Of a stretch of 64,000 nucleotides of DNA, positions 24,100-35,092 are shown in pieces (positions within the stretch are counted from its first letter, which is position 1; every line of letters begins with the position of its first letter). Position numbers and translations under genes: made by a program. The notes below the pieces were generated by a model. That model was not told the DNA's origin. It was given only the letters and a program-made list of their open reading frames with translations, and ran no database searches. Origin of the DNA: Setomelanomma holmii. Lineage: Eukaryota > Ascomycota > Dothideomycetes > Pleosporales > Phaeosphaeriaceae. The stretch lies in the NCBI GenBank assembly GCA_010015745.1, contig ML978295.1, forward strand, positions 1 through 64,000. The letters are read 5' to 3'.

Positions 24100-25223
24100 A
24101 TGCCGAAGCTTTTCATGTAAGTCGTATCGCATGACCAGCGGCACTTAAGCTAACAGAACGCAGCACCGGCGCGACAGGCTACGTCGGAGGCGATGCACTC
24201 TATGCCATAGCAAACACTTATCCAGACCTGGAAATCACAGCACTCGTCCGGAACAGCGACAAGGGTGCCAAGGTCGCATCTCAATACTCCAAGATTCGTC
24301 TCGTGTATGGCGACCTTGACAGCACCGATCTCATCACCAAGGAAGCTGCAGCCGCCGACGTTGTCCTTCATTGTGCAAACTGCGATCACCTTGGATCTGC
24401 TCAGGCAATCGTCGCTGGACTGTCTCAGAGCGAGAAGCAAACGTATCTCATCCACACTTCAGGTACTGGCATTCTGTCATACCAGGACTTTAACGAAAAC
24501 ACCTACGGCATCACACGCGAGAAGGTGTACGACGACTGGGATGGCATCGCAGATGTCACGGGCATTGATGACTCCGCCATCCACCGCAACGTCGACAAGA
24601 TCATTCTCGGTGCCGGCGCAGTATCTGGAGGCAAGATCCGCTCAGCCATCGTCTGCCCGCCCTGCATCTACGGACCCGGTCGCGGTCCCGACAATCAGCG
24701 CAGCGTCCAAGTCTACGAGATGACTCGCGCTATCTTGGAGCGCCACAAGGGCTTCGTGGTCAACGAAGGCGTCAACCGCTGGACCGAAGTACACGTGCAA
24801 GATCTCAGCGAGGCGTTCCTCGCGCTCGTCACAGCCGCTTTGAGCCCAGATGGGGCCAAGGCTACCTGGAACGACAAAGGGTACTACTTCACCGAGAGCG
24901 GCGAGTTCAGCTGGGGCGATATTGGCACGCAGATTGCGAAGATTGCATTTGACAAGAAGCTCATCAACAGTGCTGATGTTGATCATATCTCGAAGGAGGA
25001 AGCGGACAAGTTGACGGGCTTTGGAAGCTATCTCTGGGGCACGAATTCACGCTGCAAGGCTATCAGGGCGAATAAGCTGTTTAGTTGGACGCCGAAGCAG
25101 AAGAGCCTGGTCGATTTGTTGCCAGAGATTGTGGATGATGAGGCGAGAAAGTTGGGCTTGACGAAGGGGCATGCTGCGCATGCTGCGGGCGAGACGAATC
25201 CGTACATTCCCGCTCAGCAGTAA
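24100..25223 (+). CDS. NAD-dependent epimerase/dehydratase-like (extended SDR) protein
   Basis: Protein of 358 residues. A 17-nt first exon (24100-24116) encodes MPKLF, and the 47-bp intron with a GCTAAC branch site joins it to ITGATGYVGGDAL (exon 24164-25223). This rebuilds a GXXGXXG Rossmann fold. Later landmarks are LIHTSGTG (active-site serine region), an SAIVCPPCIYGPGRGP segment and the family's long C-terminal lobe. A canonical YXXXK is not obvious at the expected place; YGITREKVYDDW is nearby. The enzyme may therefore be an atypical extended SDR, such as the NAD(P)-binding proteins annotated as NmrA/epimerase-like in fungi. The reaction and substrate are unknown. Soluble, no signal peptide. 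Confidence 0.85.
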
Positions 25224-25761
25224 TTGACTACACAGAGGTGACGGAGATGCAGGAAGGGTTATACAAGACGAGGAAACTGCAACAGGCGCGGAAGAGACTG
25301 CTGATATATGCTGGGAACTTTTCCGACTGTGATGTTTCAAGCATCTCAATAGCGTTGCACTATCGATTACAGCATTCTCATCTTCCAACACCATCATATC
25401 ATATCGTCTAAGGTCACCGACCTGGTGTGCTCACCGCCCCAGAAGGATCATCACTCGTCGCCTTCAAGCCCTTTACGCTCATCTTCCTCTTCCCATGCCT
25501 GTAATCTGTATCATTCCTAAGAATGGACCGCATCGTATACCTCCTTGGCCTACATTGCCATTTGATCATGGCCTTCTTAGCACTCCGGCTCACCAACGCG
25601 AATGCCGTACTCACCTTTACCTTCACTTTCTCTCGGTACATTTACTCGACTGCGAGGGCTCGACACCTCAACACCACGATCCGCACAACGATCGCAAACG
25701 CAGGTTCTTCATTGTGCCCAATCCGAGGCTGCAAATCGACTAGACGGGCGGACTCGACAAT
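25224..25761. other. Intergenic region
   Basis: About 540 bp without a supported gene. Frames at 25495-25817 are open in several phases and have no domain; part of them may be the leader of the next gene. Confidence 0.35.
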
Positions 25762-26694
25762 ATGGGCGACCCCGGTCGCGTCACGGGGTGGTTGAAAGGG
25801 TTGAGGATCGAGGATGATGAGGGTGAGAAAGACGCGGTCAATCATCAACTGGAGCAGAAAGAGAGGGTCGTACCAGTTACACCTCCGCGTCGTGGAAATG
25901 TATACCAGCAGGTAGAGGAGATTTTCCCTACGGATACGTCGTTCTCGAGTGGAAGTATCTTTGACACACCATGTCGCCTCGACTACGAGCTCGAGACTCC
26001 GTATGCGCCGAGAACCTTCCGGGATGATGAGTCGGACATCACTTCCCTCGACCAAGATGATCGAGATTGGGACAGCGAGAAAAACACACCTGCCGACCGC
26101 TTACAACAGCCCCTATTTGCCTCCCATGATCTCTCCTCAGCGAGTCTGAATTCCTTCAATCCTTCCTGCTCCGGAACCAGCATCGACCCAAACAGCGTCC
26201 TTTCGCCAATCAGGTCTCCCACACCACCACCCCATAACTCAAACACGCCGCGCATCGTCACTGTCCTCTCATGCCTACAATGCACACACGCCAACCTCCC
26301 CTGCTCGCGGACTACGCCTTCATGTACACGCTGTATCCGCAACAGCATGTCGAAGTCATGCTTGTTGCTACGCCGCCGCTTCCCAGAAGAAATCGATCCC
26401 TCGAAACCGCAGCACTGTACAGTTCCCGTGATGCTGGAGCGCAAAGCTGAGGATGAAAATGAATGGGCGCGGAAAATGAAAGTCATGCAGACGATGAGGG
26501 AAGTATGGCAGCATCGAGAAGATAAGCGGAACTGGGTGCTACCGAGAGTGGACAGCGAGGTCCGGGTCGATTGGAGGGTCGAAGGACGGGTAGATTGGGT
26601 GGAGGAAAAGTGGCTTAGTGAGGGGTTGGGGAGAGTGGTGTTTGAGGAGGTAGTTGTAGATGCATTTGAGCAGGGCGTGGGGATTCGAATTTGA
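25762..26694 (+). CDS. Uncharacterised protein with a C6-like cysteine array
   Basis: Single-exon frame of 310 residues starting MGDPGRVTGWLKGLRIEDDE. I do not recognise the family. The N-terminal 160 residues are acidic, Ser/Pro-rich and probably disordered. Between about residues 170 and 202 six cysteines are spaced CX2CX6CX6CX2CX8C (CLQCTHANLPC then SCTRC and SC), which fits the Zn2Cys6 binuclear cluster spacing. The basic residues usually found between the second and third cysteines of DNA-binding clusters are missing. The C-terminus is rich in tryptophan and acidic residues (about 235-310). This could be a degenerate zinc-cluster protein or an independent zinc-binding domain. An upstream exon is possible, since the region before 25762 is open. 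Confidence 0.6.
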   Translation: MGDPGRVTGWLKGLRIEDDEGEKDAVNHQLEQKERVVPVTPPRRGNVYQQVEEIFPTDTSFSSGSIFDTPCRLDYELETPYAPRTFRDDESDITSLDQDDRDWDSEKNTPADRLQQPLFASHDLSSASLNSFNPSCSGTSIDPNSVLSPIRSPTPPPHNSNTPRIVTVLSCLQCTHANLPCSRTTPSCTRCIRNSMSKSCLLLRRRFPEEIDPSKPQHCTVPVMLERKAEDENEWARKMKVMQTMREVWQHREDKRNWVLPRVDSEVRVDWRVEGRVDWVEEKWLSEGLGRVVFEEVVVDAFEQGVGIRI

Positions 26695-26982
26695 ACGCGT
26701 AGGGTTTGGTATTGGATACTCGAGTTCTGCTCTCTTGTCAAGGCGAGGAGTTTCGGTCTTATTTCGAGCGATCGGGCTGGGAGTCTGGCGTCTGGCGAGT
26801 CGTCGACATTGGGATCTTGATACCGCCGCGGGATATGATTCAGATATGGCATACAGCGCAACGCACGCGCCCGTACCCATTCACAATTTTACACAACCAA
26901 GATATACGTATCTTCGGACCCAAGCTTCTCTCAATCCCAATCTCCCTCTCCAAGTCATCCACTACCCCTCTCAACTCCCATC

Positions 26983-27840
26983 TCACAGCTTAGCCTCCCC
27001 GCCTCCCCGTACCAACTCCTCAATCCCAATCTCACTTGTCATCAAAATCGCCGTATCCCTCAAACTCGGCACGCGATACCTATGATTAACCTCCTGGTAA
27101 TCCCGACTAAGTAGCATATCCCTGAAATGCAGTATACTCGGATAATGCGCGAGTGCGATTTCGTCCCAACCATCTTGACTCGCATCCTGTGCTTTCTCAC
27201 CTCCTTCTGCTTCCGTATCCCTCGGTTTTGATGGCGTGACAACGTTCCCCACAACCTTCGCATCGCCACCATGTCTGCTCCCAATGCTCTTCGCAAACGC
27301 CGCGCCGTATTTCAGATACTCTGCTTTCTGGCCTGGTTTGAAAGCGAGGAGATTGAACATCGACACCGCGCCCTTCGCTTCCTTCCCGCCTGCACCAACA
27401 AAAGACTCAATCCACGCTTCCAAACCAGCGCTGAGTTCGAGGTTCTGACTACTACTCGTCGTCTGCACACCCTTCCCATTCTCGCTGCTGAGTTCCGGCA
27501 CCGCACTTGCATCTGGATGTAACAACCCCCTATTCTTCTCCCCAAACCCCTGAACTAATCTCGACGGCACGCCAGCAGTGATATGCCAGTGGTGCTGGAC
27601 CAATTTAGAGACTTGGGCGGGTAATGCGTCTGTAGAGGGCAGGATGAGGAACAAGTCCCAGTGTGTATTGCGGGCGAGGAGGTGTTCGGTGGAGATTTGC
27701 GTGGGGAGAATGATCCAGCGTATTACGCGGGAGATGACTAGTGGCTTGTTGTTGGAAGATTTGAGGATGGAGAGGAAGGTGGATAGAGGGTTGGGGGTTG
27801 TTGGGTGTAAGGAGAGGAGGTGCAGGGAACAGAGTGGCAT
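26983..27840 (-). CDS. Uncharacterised protein, possible dimeric alpha-beta barrel
   Basis: Single-exon minus-strand gene of 285 residues starting MPLCSLHLLSLHP. I do not recognise the whole protein. The segment from about residue 155, AVSMFNLLAFKPGQKAEYLK, followed by AFAKSIGSRHGGDAKVVGNV and later HYPSILHFRDMLLS, resembles the dimeric alpha-beta barrel fold of DUF1330/EthD-like proteins. The N-terminal half appears unrelated and contains VISRVIRWIILP. Function is not inferred beyond a small ligand-binding fold. The gene is antisense to several open plus-strand frames at 27236-27874, which I read as shadows. It lies next to the 82-bp tandem repeat that forms part of its upstream region. Confidence 0.65.
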   Translation of the reverse strand: MPLCSLHLLSLHPTTPNPLSTFLSILKSSNNKPLVISRVIRWIILPTQISTEHLLARNTHWDLFLILPSTDALPAQVSKLVQHHWHITAGVPSRLVQGFGEKNRGLLHPDASAVPELSSENGKGVQTTSSSQNLELSAGLEAWIESFVGAGGKEAKGAVSMFNLLAFKPGQKAEYLKYGAAFAKSIGSRHGGDAKVVGNVVTPSKPRDTEAEGGEKAQDASQDGWDEIALAHYPSILHFRDMLLSRDYQEVNHRYRVPSLRDTAILMTSEIGIEELVRGGGEAKL

Positions 27841-28048
27841 AATGGGCCAAATGACGAGTTCTGCGCAGATCTGAACGGGTAGATTAATGAATAACCGGGC
27901 GTTAACTCGATCAATGTATTGTTCAATGAAATGGATGGAAAGTGTAGGTTGAGGTTGATGACGTAAGTGCGGAGAATGTACCGAGGCTTACGATCGACTG
28001 ATCCGGTCTGCAAAACAGAGCAATGAACGTAGAAGTCGATGGGCTGAT

Positions 28049-28212
28049 GCAGCGCAAGTTGACACTACAGATTATCTATTGATGCTGAAGCTATCCAATC
28101 GGATCTACGAACCAGGATCGTGGGGTATAAGCAGCGCAAGTTGACACTACAGATTATCTATTGATGCTGAAGCTATCCAATCGGATCTACGAACCAGGAT
28201 CGTGGGGTATAA
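28049..28212 (+). repeat. Exact tandem duplication, unit 82 bp, two copies
   Basis: Two head-to-tail copies start at 28049 and 28131 and each runs 82 bp with no mismatch seen. A third partial start of 7 bp (GCAGCGC) follows at 28213-28219. The unit begins GCAGCGCAAGTTGACACTAC. It lies in the 398-bp gap between the gene at 26983 (whose upstream side it is) and the 3' end of YPP1. Identity of the copies suggests a recent event. Confidence 0.95.
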
Positions 28213-28238
28213 GCAGCGCTTTCATCGCATCACGAACT

Positions 28239-31200
28239 TTAAAGCACGAATCCACCCAAAGCGACACTGTCCCAATTTCTTATCGGATGTGTGTCCTCCA
28301 GCTCGACGCACCACCATAGCACCTCTTTCGTCTTCTCGACTTGCCCGCTCTCCTCATATGCCCTGGCCAGTGCGTACCATGCCTCTGAGTAGTCCCAGCC
28401 AGATCCAAGCTTCGTGAGCGTGGAAAGTAGCCCAAAGGCTCGATCTCGTGCAGCCAGACGGCTCAAAACGGGTGATGAGAGGTGGTTTTCTGCTGAAGGT
28501 ATATGTGAGGTGAGGTGTCGCGTCTTCAAGTCGGAGGCCGCTTTCTGATTAGGTTGTGTGGTGGGCTGAGAGGATGGTGAAGCGATCTGGGTTTCCTGAG
28601 AAGGCTCAAGAGGAATGACTTCGCTGTAGATGTCCAGCAGAATGTTCGACAAGCCAACAATGCCCTGTCGGTGATCTGGGAAGTGTAGCAGGGCACGCTC
28701 AAAGTCTGTACGTCCTTGGAAATTGAGAGACTGTGCAACTTGCAATTCTCCACGCTGCATTGATGTTAGTCTTTGTTGCATGTTGATCGTGGTTTCGACA
28801 CTTACAGCAGCAAATGCATCTGCCCATAGCTCTTCTACACTCTTCCCGCCACCCCAACCCTTTTCAGATAATGATTTCGCTGTCGATGACTCCTGTGCAA
28901 CTTCCGCCTCAAAGGTCTCAACCAGCTTCAAAGCTTCTGCAACTGCTTCTCTGGCGTCTTGGAACATCTGGGCTCTGGAGTATAAGCCGGAGATGAAGAT
29001 CCATATGTCTACTAACAATGAAACTTTTAGTCGGCGCTCTTGTATCCTCGAGAAACGAGGGTCTGAAGGCACGTAGTCGGCGTGGGGAAACGGAACAGGA
29101 AGTCGAACGTCTTGCTTGGGTGGTTGGTCGGGCTGCTCAAGTGGTGGAGAGGTGTAAGACACGTTGTGCGGGATGTCACGCAAAGGTCTGTCGCTGGTTT
29201 CGACGGACTTTCGTTGGGAGCTCGAGACGGACTGACGTCGAGAAGATTTGGTCCGACTTAAGTTGGCTTGTGCTGGCGTGCCATTTGTCACATTCTCTGG
29301 GAACGGAGGTACGTCAGGTGCGTGATCAGCATCTGCGGCGGACTGTCTCCGCAGGCTAGCCGAGCTTCGCTTTTGTAGCTTGCTACGACTGCGACCGATA
29401 CCGGACTGCTTTTCCTCATGGCTATGGTGGAAAAGATGGTGGCGGTGATGGTGTCCATTGGCATGTGTCGTGCCGTCCTCCTCGGTCACCTGAATGGCAG
29501 GCGCGCCTGACTGCGTTGCCACTGCAGAAGCCTTCGAGCTGAGAACCGACGGATTCCTTGCAGGTGACTCCTTGTGTGATGTTTTGACAGAGCCGCTACC
29601 TCGAAAGATGCTCCCTCGAATCGTTCCTACGGCGCTCTTGGGAGGCACTATTGTGGTTTTGGATACCTCAAGCCGCGCCTTGTCACCTGCTGGATCGCCG
29701 AAGAGGCGGCTATACAGCGCAAGGAGCTCATCACAGCCATCGACTGCCGACACAGCACCTTCCGTCATTTCCACAAGCGCTAGTTGCGTCATCTTGATTT
29801 GCAGTATACTGCTCTTCTCGAAGCCTTCCATGCGATCAACAATGCCACCACTGGCGGCGTCTTTGAGAGCAGTCTCGTTCAGCTGCTCGCTACGGAAGCC
29901 GCCTTCATCCTGACCAAACAGAATTGCGGGATCCCCGAATTGCTCGAATGCAGCTTCGCAAGCTTTCTCGGCAGCGCCAAGGTCAGAGCGTGATGTCAGC
30001 AATAGAGCAAGTAGATGCCATAACGGAATCAACCTGCGTTCTCGACCAAACTCGCTCTGAAGTCCGTTCGAAAGTACACCGTCGGTGCTCATGGTCGTGG
30101 TCTCCCGAGTCAGAGGCGAGAGAGCACGTTTGACAACCTTGATGGCACCAGGAACATCTCTTGTTTCGGCGAGGACCAGAGCCAAGACGTAGAGTGCTTC
30201 GACATTGCCAGATTCTCCGAGACTTGGCGAAAGAGATCGTCGTACGTACTGAACAGCCTTGGCTTGGAAGTCCGCGCGACGCTCGACTTCGTAGGTGTAT
30301 CGTGCCCAGTGCGCTTGGCTGATCCCGATGGCGCAGTAAACCGTGGCCAACGCTGCCGGTTCGACTAGTGTATTCGTGGAAGTCACTGAGCCTGCATCCG
30401 AAGCCGATCTGATGTGTTCTGATTGCTCCAACCATTTCTCAATGTGATGACCAATGTCTAGCGCCTTTTCTGCCTCGCGCCGGGATCCAAAGCGGCAGAG
30501 TAGCCGGATGGCTTCTGCAGACGTCCTCAGAACTGCGCTGTCGCTGTCAATGCCGACATCTGCCTCGCCCGACTTTTCCACGCGATCTTTGCCCCGGGTT
30601 ATGATCTCGACATAGGAGTCGTAAGCCGTGAAGGCCAGCTCGAACTCGGCTAGTGAGGCGTGGACGACGAAGAGGTAGCGGAGGACCGGAGTAGAGTGGA
30701 AGGTCTTGGTTGCGGCGCGATAGAGGATCTGTAGCGTGATTAGATTTGACCGGTGGCATCTTTGAGCTGCTTACATCGAGAACGCTGCGACCAATGCCTT
30801 CCTTGCCTCCTTCCCCCAGGTCGGCGTCAGTCCACGTCGGACCGCACAGGAGCCGCCAGTTGTCCATGACCGAGTCCACCCATGCTTCGATCTCGTAGTT
30901 TGTCTCACTGGCTTTGGGAAATCGTGTTTCCTTGATCAGCAAGCCCTCGTAGACGGTCTCGACACGCTTCAGCTCAGCTCTTTGCCGGAGCCGTAGGCTG
31001 GACTGGCTTTGCAAAGGAGGCTTCTCAGTTGTCGCGGGGAGCGTTTCTGTTTCGTACGCAAGATTGTGCCGCAGGATAGTAGAAAGGGTGTCGTAGTATG
31101 CTTTCCAAGCCAAGCGCCGGTGCCGCGCTGCAGTTGCTGTCTCAGATCCAGCACCTTTGCCGTTGGCATCCCAGAACGTCGCCCAGTAGCGGTAGGTGCG

Positions 31201-32045
31201 TAGGGCTTCTGTAGAGGAAATGTGCTCGCCGGCGCCTACAGATTGGTCGGACAATTGGCACAATCGCACGAGGAGTCTCTCTGTCCACATCTTGGACTGT
31301 GCAGAATGTGCGGTGGCTGATGCTGAGGACAGCCAGGGTACGACCGAAGAGTAGGTGTACACTGCATCGCCGGTCGTGCCTGTCTTCTCTTGTGTGGATC
31401 CTGCTTCAATCAGTCTGACTGCACGTGTTGTATGTATTCATCAATGGTACCTTTCAAGTAGGTGCCCTTGACTAGACAGACCCTGGACCACCCGCTCAGC
31501 GACCCTGTTGATCCACTCATGGCGGTCGCAACCGCCCCAAAATCCTTTGGAAATCGTGCGACGGCCAGCCCAGGCTCTTCCAGCACATAGTGCAGCCAAC
31601 CCAGGCAGACAGTGGCCTGAAAAGCATCTTGGCTCAGTTCACCCTCGCTCTCAATTGTGGTCAACAGCGATGGGATGATCTGCGAGAGCCCATGCGAGGC
31701 TGTGGAGGCGGCGGTGGAGGGTCGCTGGGTGCTGTACGCCGCTATCTGCGCCTCTGACCGCGCCGTATGTGTGAGGCCTTGATGCGCGGTTAGCTTTCAG
31801 AACTGCCCGCTGGACGGTGTTGCGAACATTTTCGGTGAGGCGCATGCTTCTCAACTTTCCTGCACAGCTCAGGGACATCGCTCCAGCGGCCGGCGCACCG
31901 TGCCTCGTCCAATTGCTGGATGTAGCGCTGGGCCTTCTCGCTCTCAGGGGCATTCTGCGCTGCTGTAAGCTACCGATGCGTGCAATGACGTTGCTGGGGA
32001 GCCCGCGAACTCGACATTCACTGCTCAGGACATACATACAACCAT
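28239..32045 (-). CDS. YPP1: Ypp1, TPR scaffold for plasma-membrane PI4-kinase
   Basis: Large TPR protein of about 1,179 residues on the minus strand. Ypp1 joins Efr3 to the PI4-kinase Stt4 at the plasma membrane and has been linked to endocytic cargo traffic. Exons, transcript order, are 32036-32045, 31828-31962, 31451-31777, 30775-31403, 28806-30728 and 28239-28754. Introns are 73, 50, 47, 46 and 51 bp and all phases close. The first exon is short and chosen for phase only, so the N-terminus is the weakest part. Landmarks are QLDEARCAGRWSDVPELC, HAPHRKCLTHTARSEAQIA, ATVCLGWLHYVLEEPGLA and a C-terminus with WYALARAYEESGQVEKTKEV that ends VALGGFVL. The middle has a long disordered Ser/His/Arg-rich insert (about 700-860). 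Confidence 0.85.
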
Positions 32046-32334
32046 TGTATTATGAATAGCTCTGTGGCGCTATGTACTGTCGCAGAGTGTCGACAGTCAT
32101 GATCCGCAAGAAATACAAGATGCAACGACGCCTGCCATGGCCGTACAACTGTCACGGAGCGCCTCCAACAATCCCTCCAACGCAGCGAACTGGTCGCTGG
32201 ACCCCTGCCATTTTAGCGCGTCGGCGGTCCGACGTTACCCCGGTCGCTCAACTTTTTCTGGCAAGAACCCCCATCAGTCTCGACGATTGATTGCAGGGTC
32301 AATCAAGGGCTGCTGATTCGAAGAGGAGGACAAC
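32046..32334. promoter_or_regulatory. Head-to-head promoter of YPP1 and RIX1
   Basis: A 289-bp divergent region shared by two housekeeping-type genes. It has no TATA box close to either ATG. Part of it, to about 32087, could be the YPP1 leader; a short upstream frame MTVDTLRQYIAPQSYS sits there and would be a uORF if transcribed. Confidence 0.45.
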
Positions 32335-34755
32335 ATGGCGCCAATAACGTCCGAGCTGGCGACGTTGCGTGCCCTCACCTTCCGCATCTCCTCTACGCCA
32401 ACAGCACAGCTTCCTCACCACGTGTCAGCGATAACTGCTTCGCTGGCCAATTGCAGGACTCTCCTGTCATCTCCTCAGACTTCAATCTCCAAATCATCGT
32501 CGGAAAGCTCGGTGGCCATCCACAAGTATCGGACCCTCCTCTCAACTCTACTTCAAGATCGCACCATCCAAGGAAGATGGTCAGCCATTGTCCTCATCAA
32601 AGCGACCGTCGAGGCGGGAGGTTGGGAGACGCTGCAGAAATGTCTTCCTTGGGTGCGCGGACTGCTAGGAATTCTCAACAAGCCTGAACCGCCGTCTTCG
32701 AAGAAGCTTTGCATCATTGTTCTGACTCGCATTTTCATCTTGACGAGAGAGTATCCTACGCTGGTCCGAGAAATTACGACACCTTCCCTTCCCGCATTCA
32801 TCCAAGCAGGTTTGCAACTGGCCAGCTCAAGGACCCCTTCTTCCGTCTTGCAGGTCATTCTGGAAAGCTTCAACGAGTTATTGCCGCGTCATCCCACCAT
32901 CTTCAGATCCTATCTCAAGCAGATTCATCCACTGTTGGCGCGTCTGATTACACCAACTCCTTCCAGCAAACTTGGCCAGGAGCCATCAGCCGGAGGACGC
33001 TTGGAAGTTCCAAGCAGTGTTGTAGATGCGGCCCAACGGCTATATGTTCAGATTCCATTTTGCGCTTCCAAGGGAGCGACAAGCGAAGAGTGGGAAAAGT
33101 CAATGAAGACCACTATCGCTAGCACACATCGAGTGGCGGACAGGATATTCAGGGCCGTTTTTGAGGACTGGCAACCAGCTGCAACCGAGACGAACGGGCA
33201 CACCTTTGGCGATGAAGTGCAGGACCTCGATGCAGATAGTCTGGCTCTTCCAGTCTGGTCTGGGATCTTTGCAGGCAGCGAGAGGCTGGTCCATTTATTA
33301 CGACTTCTTCAGCATTATCTCGCAGGGTCGACGGCGAACCCCATCGGCTTCAACATTGGCAACATCATGGATCTCATCACGAGGATGCTGTCGTTGACAG
33401 TACCTGGCGCAAGCGGAAAATCGTTTCAGAATACTGTCAAAGTCAACAATCAAGTCAGCAAAGAAGAGCGAGAGAATCTGTGGCTCCTGCTTCCTGGCAT
33501 CCATGTTGCAGCAATTGAGGTCCTGCTTGTGCTAGCGCAAAGAACTTGCTCCAGCACCCTGCCGCTAGACACACTCATTCTCGACCAACTGGTATGGGTT
33601 TTTTCGGCGGAGAAAGAAAACGTTGGAACTCGAGCAGCTTGCTATCATGCTATTGCATCGCTTTTGCAGCGATCTGGGGTTGCCCTGCCCAAATCGTCTA
33701 TCGATTCCCTCGTACCACTAATGCGCGCCTGCTGCGAGGACATTCTGCCTTTAGAATCAACGACTGCGCCCAAAGCAGAGACACCTGGTCAAGCCAAAGC
33801 CAATGGGAAAACACCGTCGCAGGTGACGGCTAATGCCGATAGCTTTCTCAACGCCACTGGGAAATCGATCAAGGCGTCTACGGGCCTCGAAGGACTGCAC
33901 GAAGCTGCACACAATCTCCTGCCTGCACTGTTCGGTAACATTCGCGCTTTGTATTTCTCTGATGCAATGAGAAGTCGCCTGGACCGGACCGCCATCCTGA
34001 CACAACACAAGGATGCTATGGTTGCAAGTGTTTTAAATCCGCCGCCCAGCAAAAAGTTCGGCAAACCTGCTGCAAGCATTCTGCCACTCATGGCACGGTC
34101 GTTTCCCGCATCACCAGACATAGAAGGTATGCTGAGGCCAAGGATGCCGGTTATTCGCCTTGGACAGCAAGACGTTGACGCCGACGGGGATGGTGAGGAC
34201 GAAGAGGAGGATGACGAGATGAGTGCAGAAGAAGACGGCCAAGACGAGACGATGGAGCATGAGGAGGACAGTTTTGCGGGCGACAAGCTGGACACTATCC
34301 TCGAGATAACGGGACGGATGGACACCAAGACCGAAGGCCTGGATGAAAACGAAGTCAACGTCATTGATACGGAATTCACAGCGATTGCTACAATCACGAA
34401 AGGACTCGGGGAGGCAGTGGAAATGAGGGATTTTGACCATCAGAGAGAGTTCGGCAAGCGACCGCATGTCGATCCAGAGCCGCCGTCACCAAGCAAGCGT
34501 GTACGATTCGCTGAAGAGGTGGAGTCCACACCATCTGCGACCCAATCTTCTTCAATGCAAGAGCAATCATTGAGTGACCTTGCTCAACGTGCAGCACCGG
34601 TAACTCAGACGTCAGATTTCATGTCTACTGCTACGGCGTCGGCGATCCCCCAACTACCTCAGCCAGGTGACGAAAGGGCCGCTGGCGGCGATAGTGACGA
34701 AGACGATGTAGTATCGCTGGTGTTGGGACAAGATACAGATGAGGAGTCAGATTAA
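32335..34755 (+). CDS. RIX1: Rix1, pre-60S ribosome processing factor
   Basis: Single-exon gene of 806 residues. Rix1 (PELP1 in animals) works with Ipi1/Ipi3 and the AAA ATPase Mdn1 in ITS2 processing and remodelling of nucleoplasmic pre-60S particles. The N-terminal HEAT-like helical region starts MAPITSELATLRALTFRI and contains the family's signature LLQDRTIQGRWSAIVLIKA. The strongly acidic stretch DADGDGEDEEEDDEMSAEED near residues 617-650 and the Ser/Pro-rich C-terminus are expected. A putative basic nuclear-localisation segment is SPSKRVRFAEEV. The ATG context and the length are normal. No lesion is seen. The gene lies head to head with YPP1. Confidence 0.9.
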   Translation: MAPITSELATLRALTFRISSTPTAQLPHHVSAITASLANCRTLLSSPQTSISKSSSESSVAIHKYRTLLSTLLQDRTIQGRWSAIVLIKATVEAGGWETLQKCLPWVRGLLGILNKPEPPSSKKLCIIVLTRIFILTREYPTLVREITTPSLPAFIQAGLQLASSRTPSSVLQVILESFNELLPRHPTIFRSYLKQIHPLLARLITPTPSSKLGQEPSAGGRLEVPSSVVDAAQRLYVQIPFCASKGATSEEWEKSMKTTIASTHRVADRIFRAVFEDWQPAATETNGHTFGDEVQDLDADSLALPVWSGIFAGSERLVHLLRLLQHYLAGSTANPIGFNIGNIMDLITRMLSLTVPGASGKSFQNTVKVNNQVSKEERENLWLLLPGIHVAAIEVLLVLAQRTCSSTLPLDTLILDQLVWVFSAEKENVGTRAACYHAIASLLQRSGVALPKSSIDSLVPLMRACCEDILPLESTTAPKAETPGQAKANGKTPSQVTANADSFLNATGKSIKASTGLEGLHEAAHNLLPALFGNIRALYFSDAMRSRLDRTAILTQHKDAMVASVLNPPPSKKFGKPAASILPLMARSFPASPDIEGMLRPRMPVIRLGQQDVDADGDGEDEEEDDEMSAEEDGQDETMEHEEDSFAGDKLDTILEITGRMDTKTEGLDENEVNVIDTEFTAIATITKGLGEAVEMRDFDHQREFGKRPHVDPEPPSPSKRVRFAEEVESTPSATQSSSMQEQSLSDLAQRAAPVTQTSDFMSTATASAIPQLPQPGDERAAGGDSDEDDVVSLVLGQDTDEESD

Positions 34756-35092
34756 GATACAGTGTATGGTCAGTTTGAATGAGAGAAAAACTTGAAGACT
34801 TGCTTACTGTTGTGTTGAGGCTGCCCTCTGGTGAGTGCAAACGCCGCGAGCGCGCGCGCGAGCATGTGACGTCGGCCTTTCTCTACGTGCTATTTTCCAC
34901 TACCATTGTCATGCGATTCACGATGTAACTCAGCTCTTCGAAAAAGTTTAAACTGCCCGCGTCGCGCTCAACCTCTCAGTTTGCTTGACAGCATCAAGCC
35001 ATCTGGGCCACACCTCCGCAAACACAACCGTCGCAGATCGTGTCTTCCTCATTCGAACGCACCCACTAGTTCTCCAGCAAGTATAGCATAAC
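34756..35092. other. Short intergenic region with a CG-dinucleotide run
   Basis: About 340 bp between the Rix1 stop and the next ATG. A CG-dinucleotide run at about 34846-34861 is followed at once by TGTGACGTC, a CRE/ATF-like site. The rest is unremarkable. Confidence 0.4.

Noticed and set aside
34846..34861. CG-dinucleotide run suggested as Z-DNA or an origin-like element
   Set aside because: Too short, and no associated features; kept only as a note in the intergenic entry.
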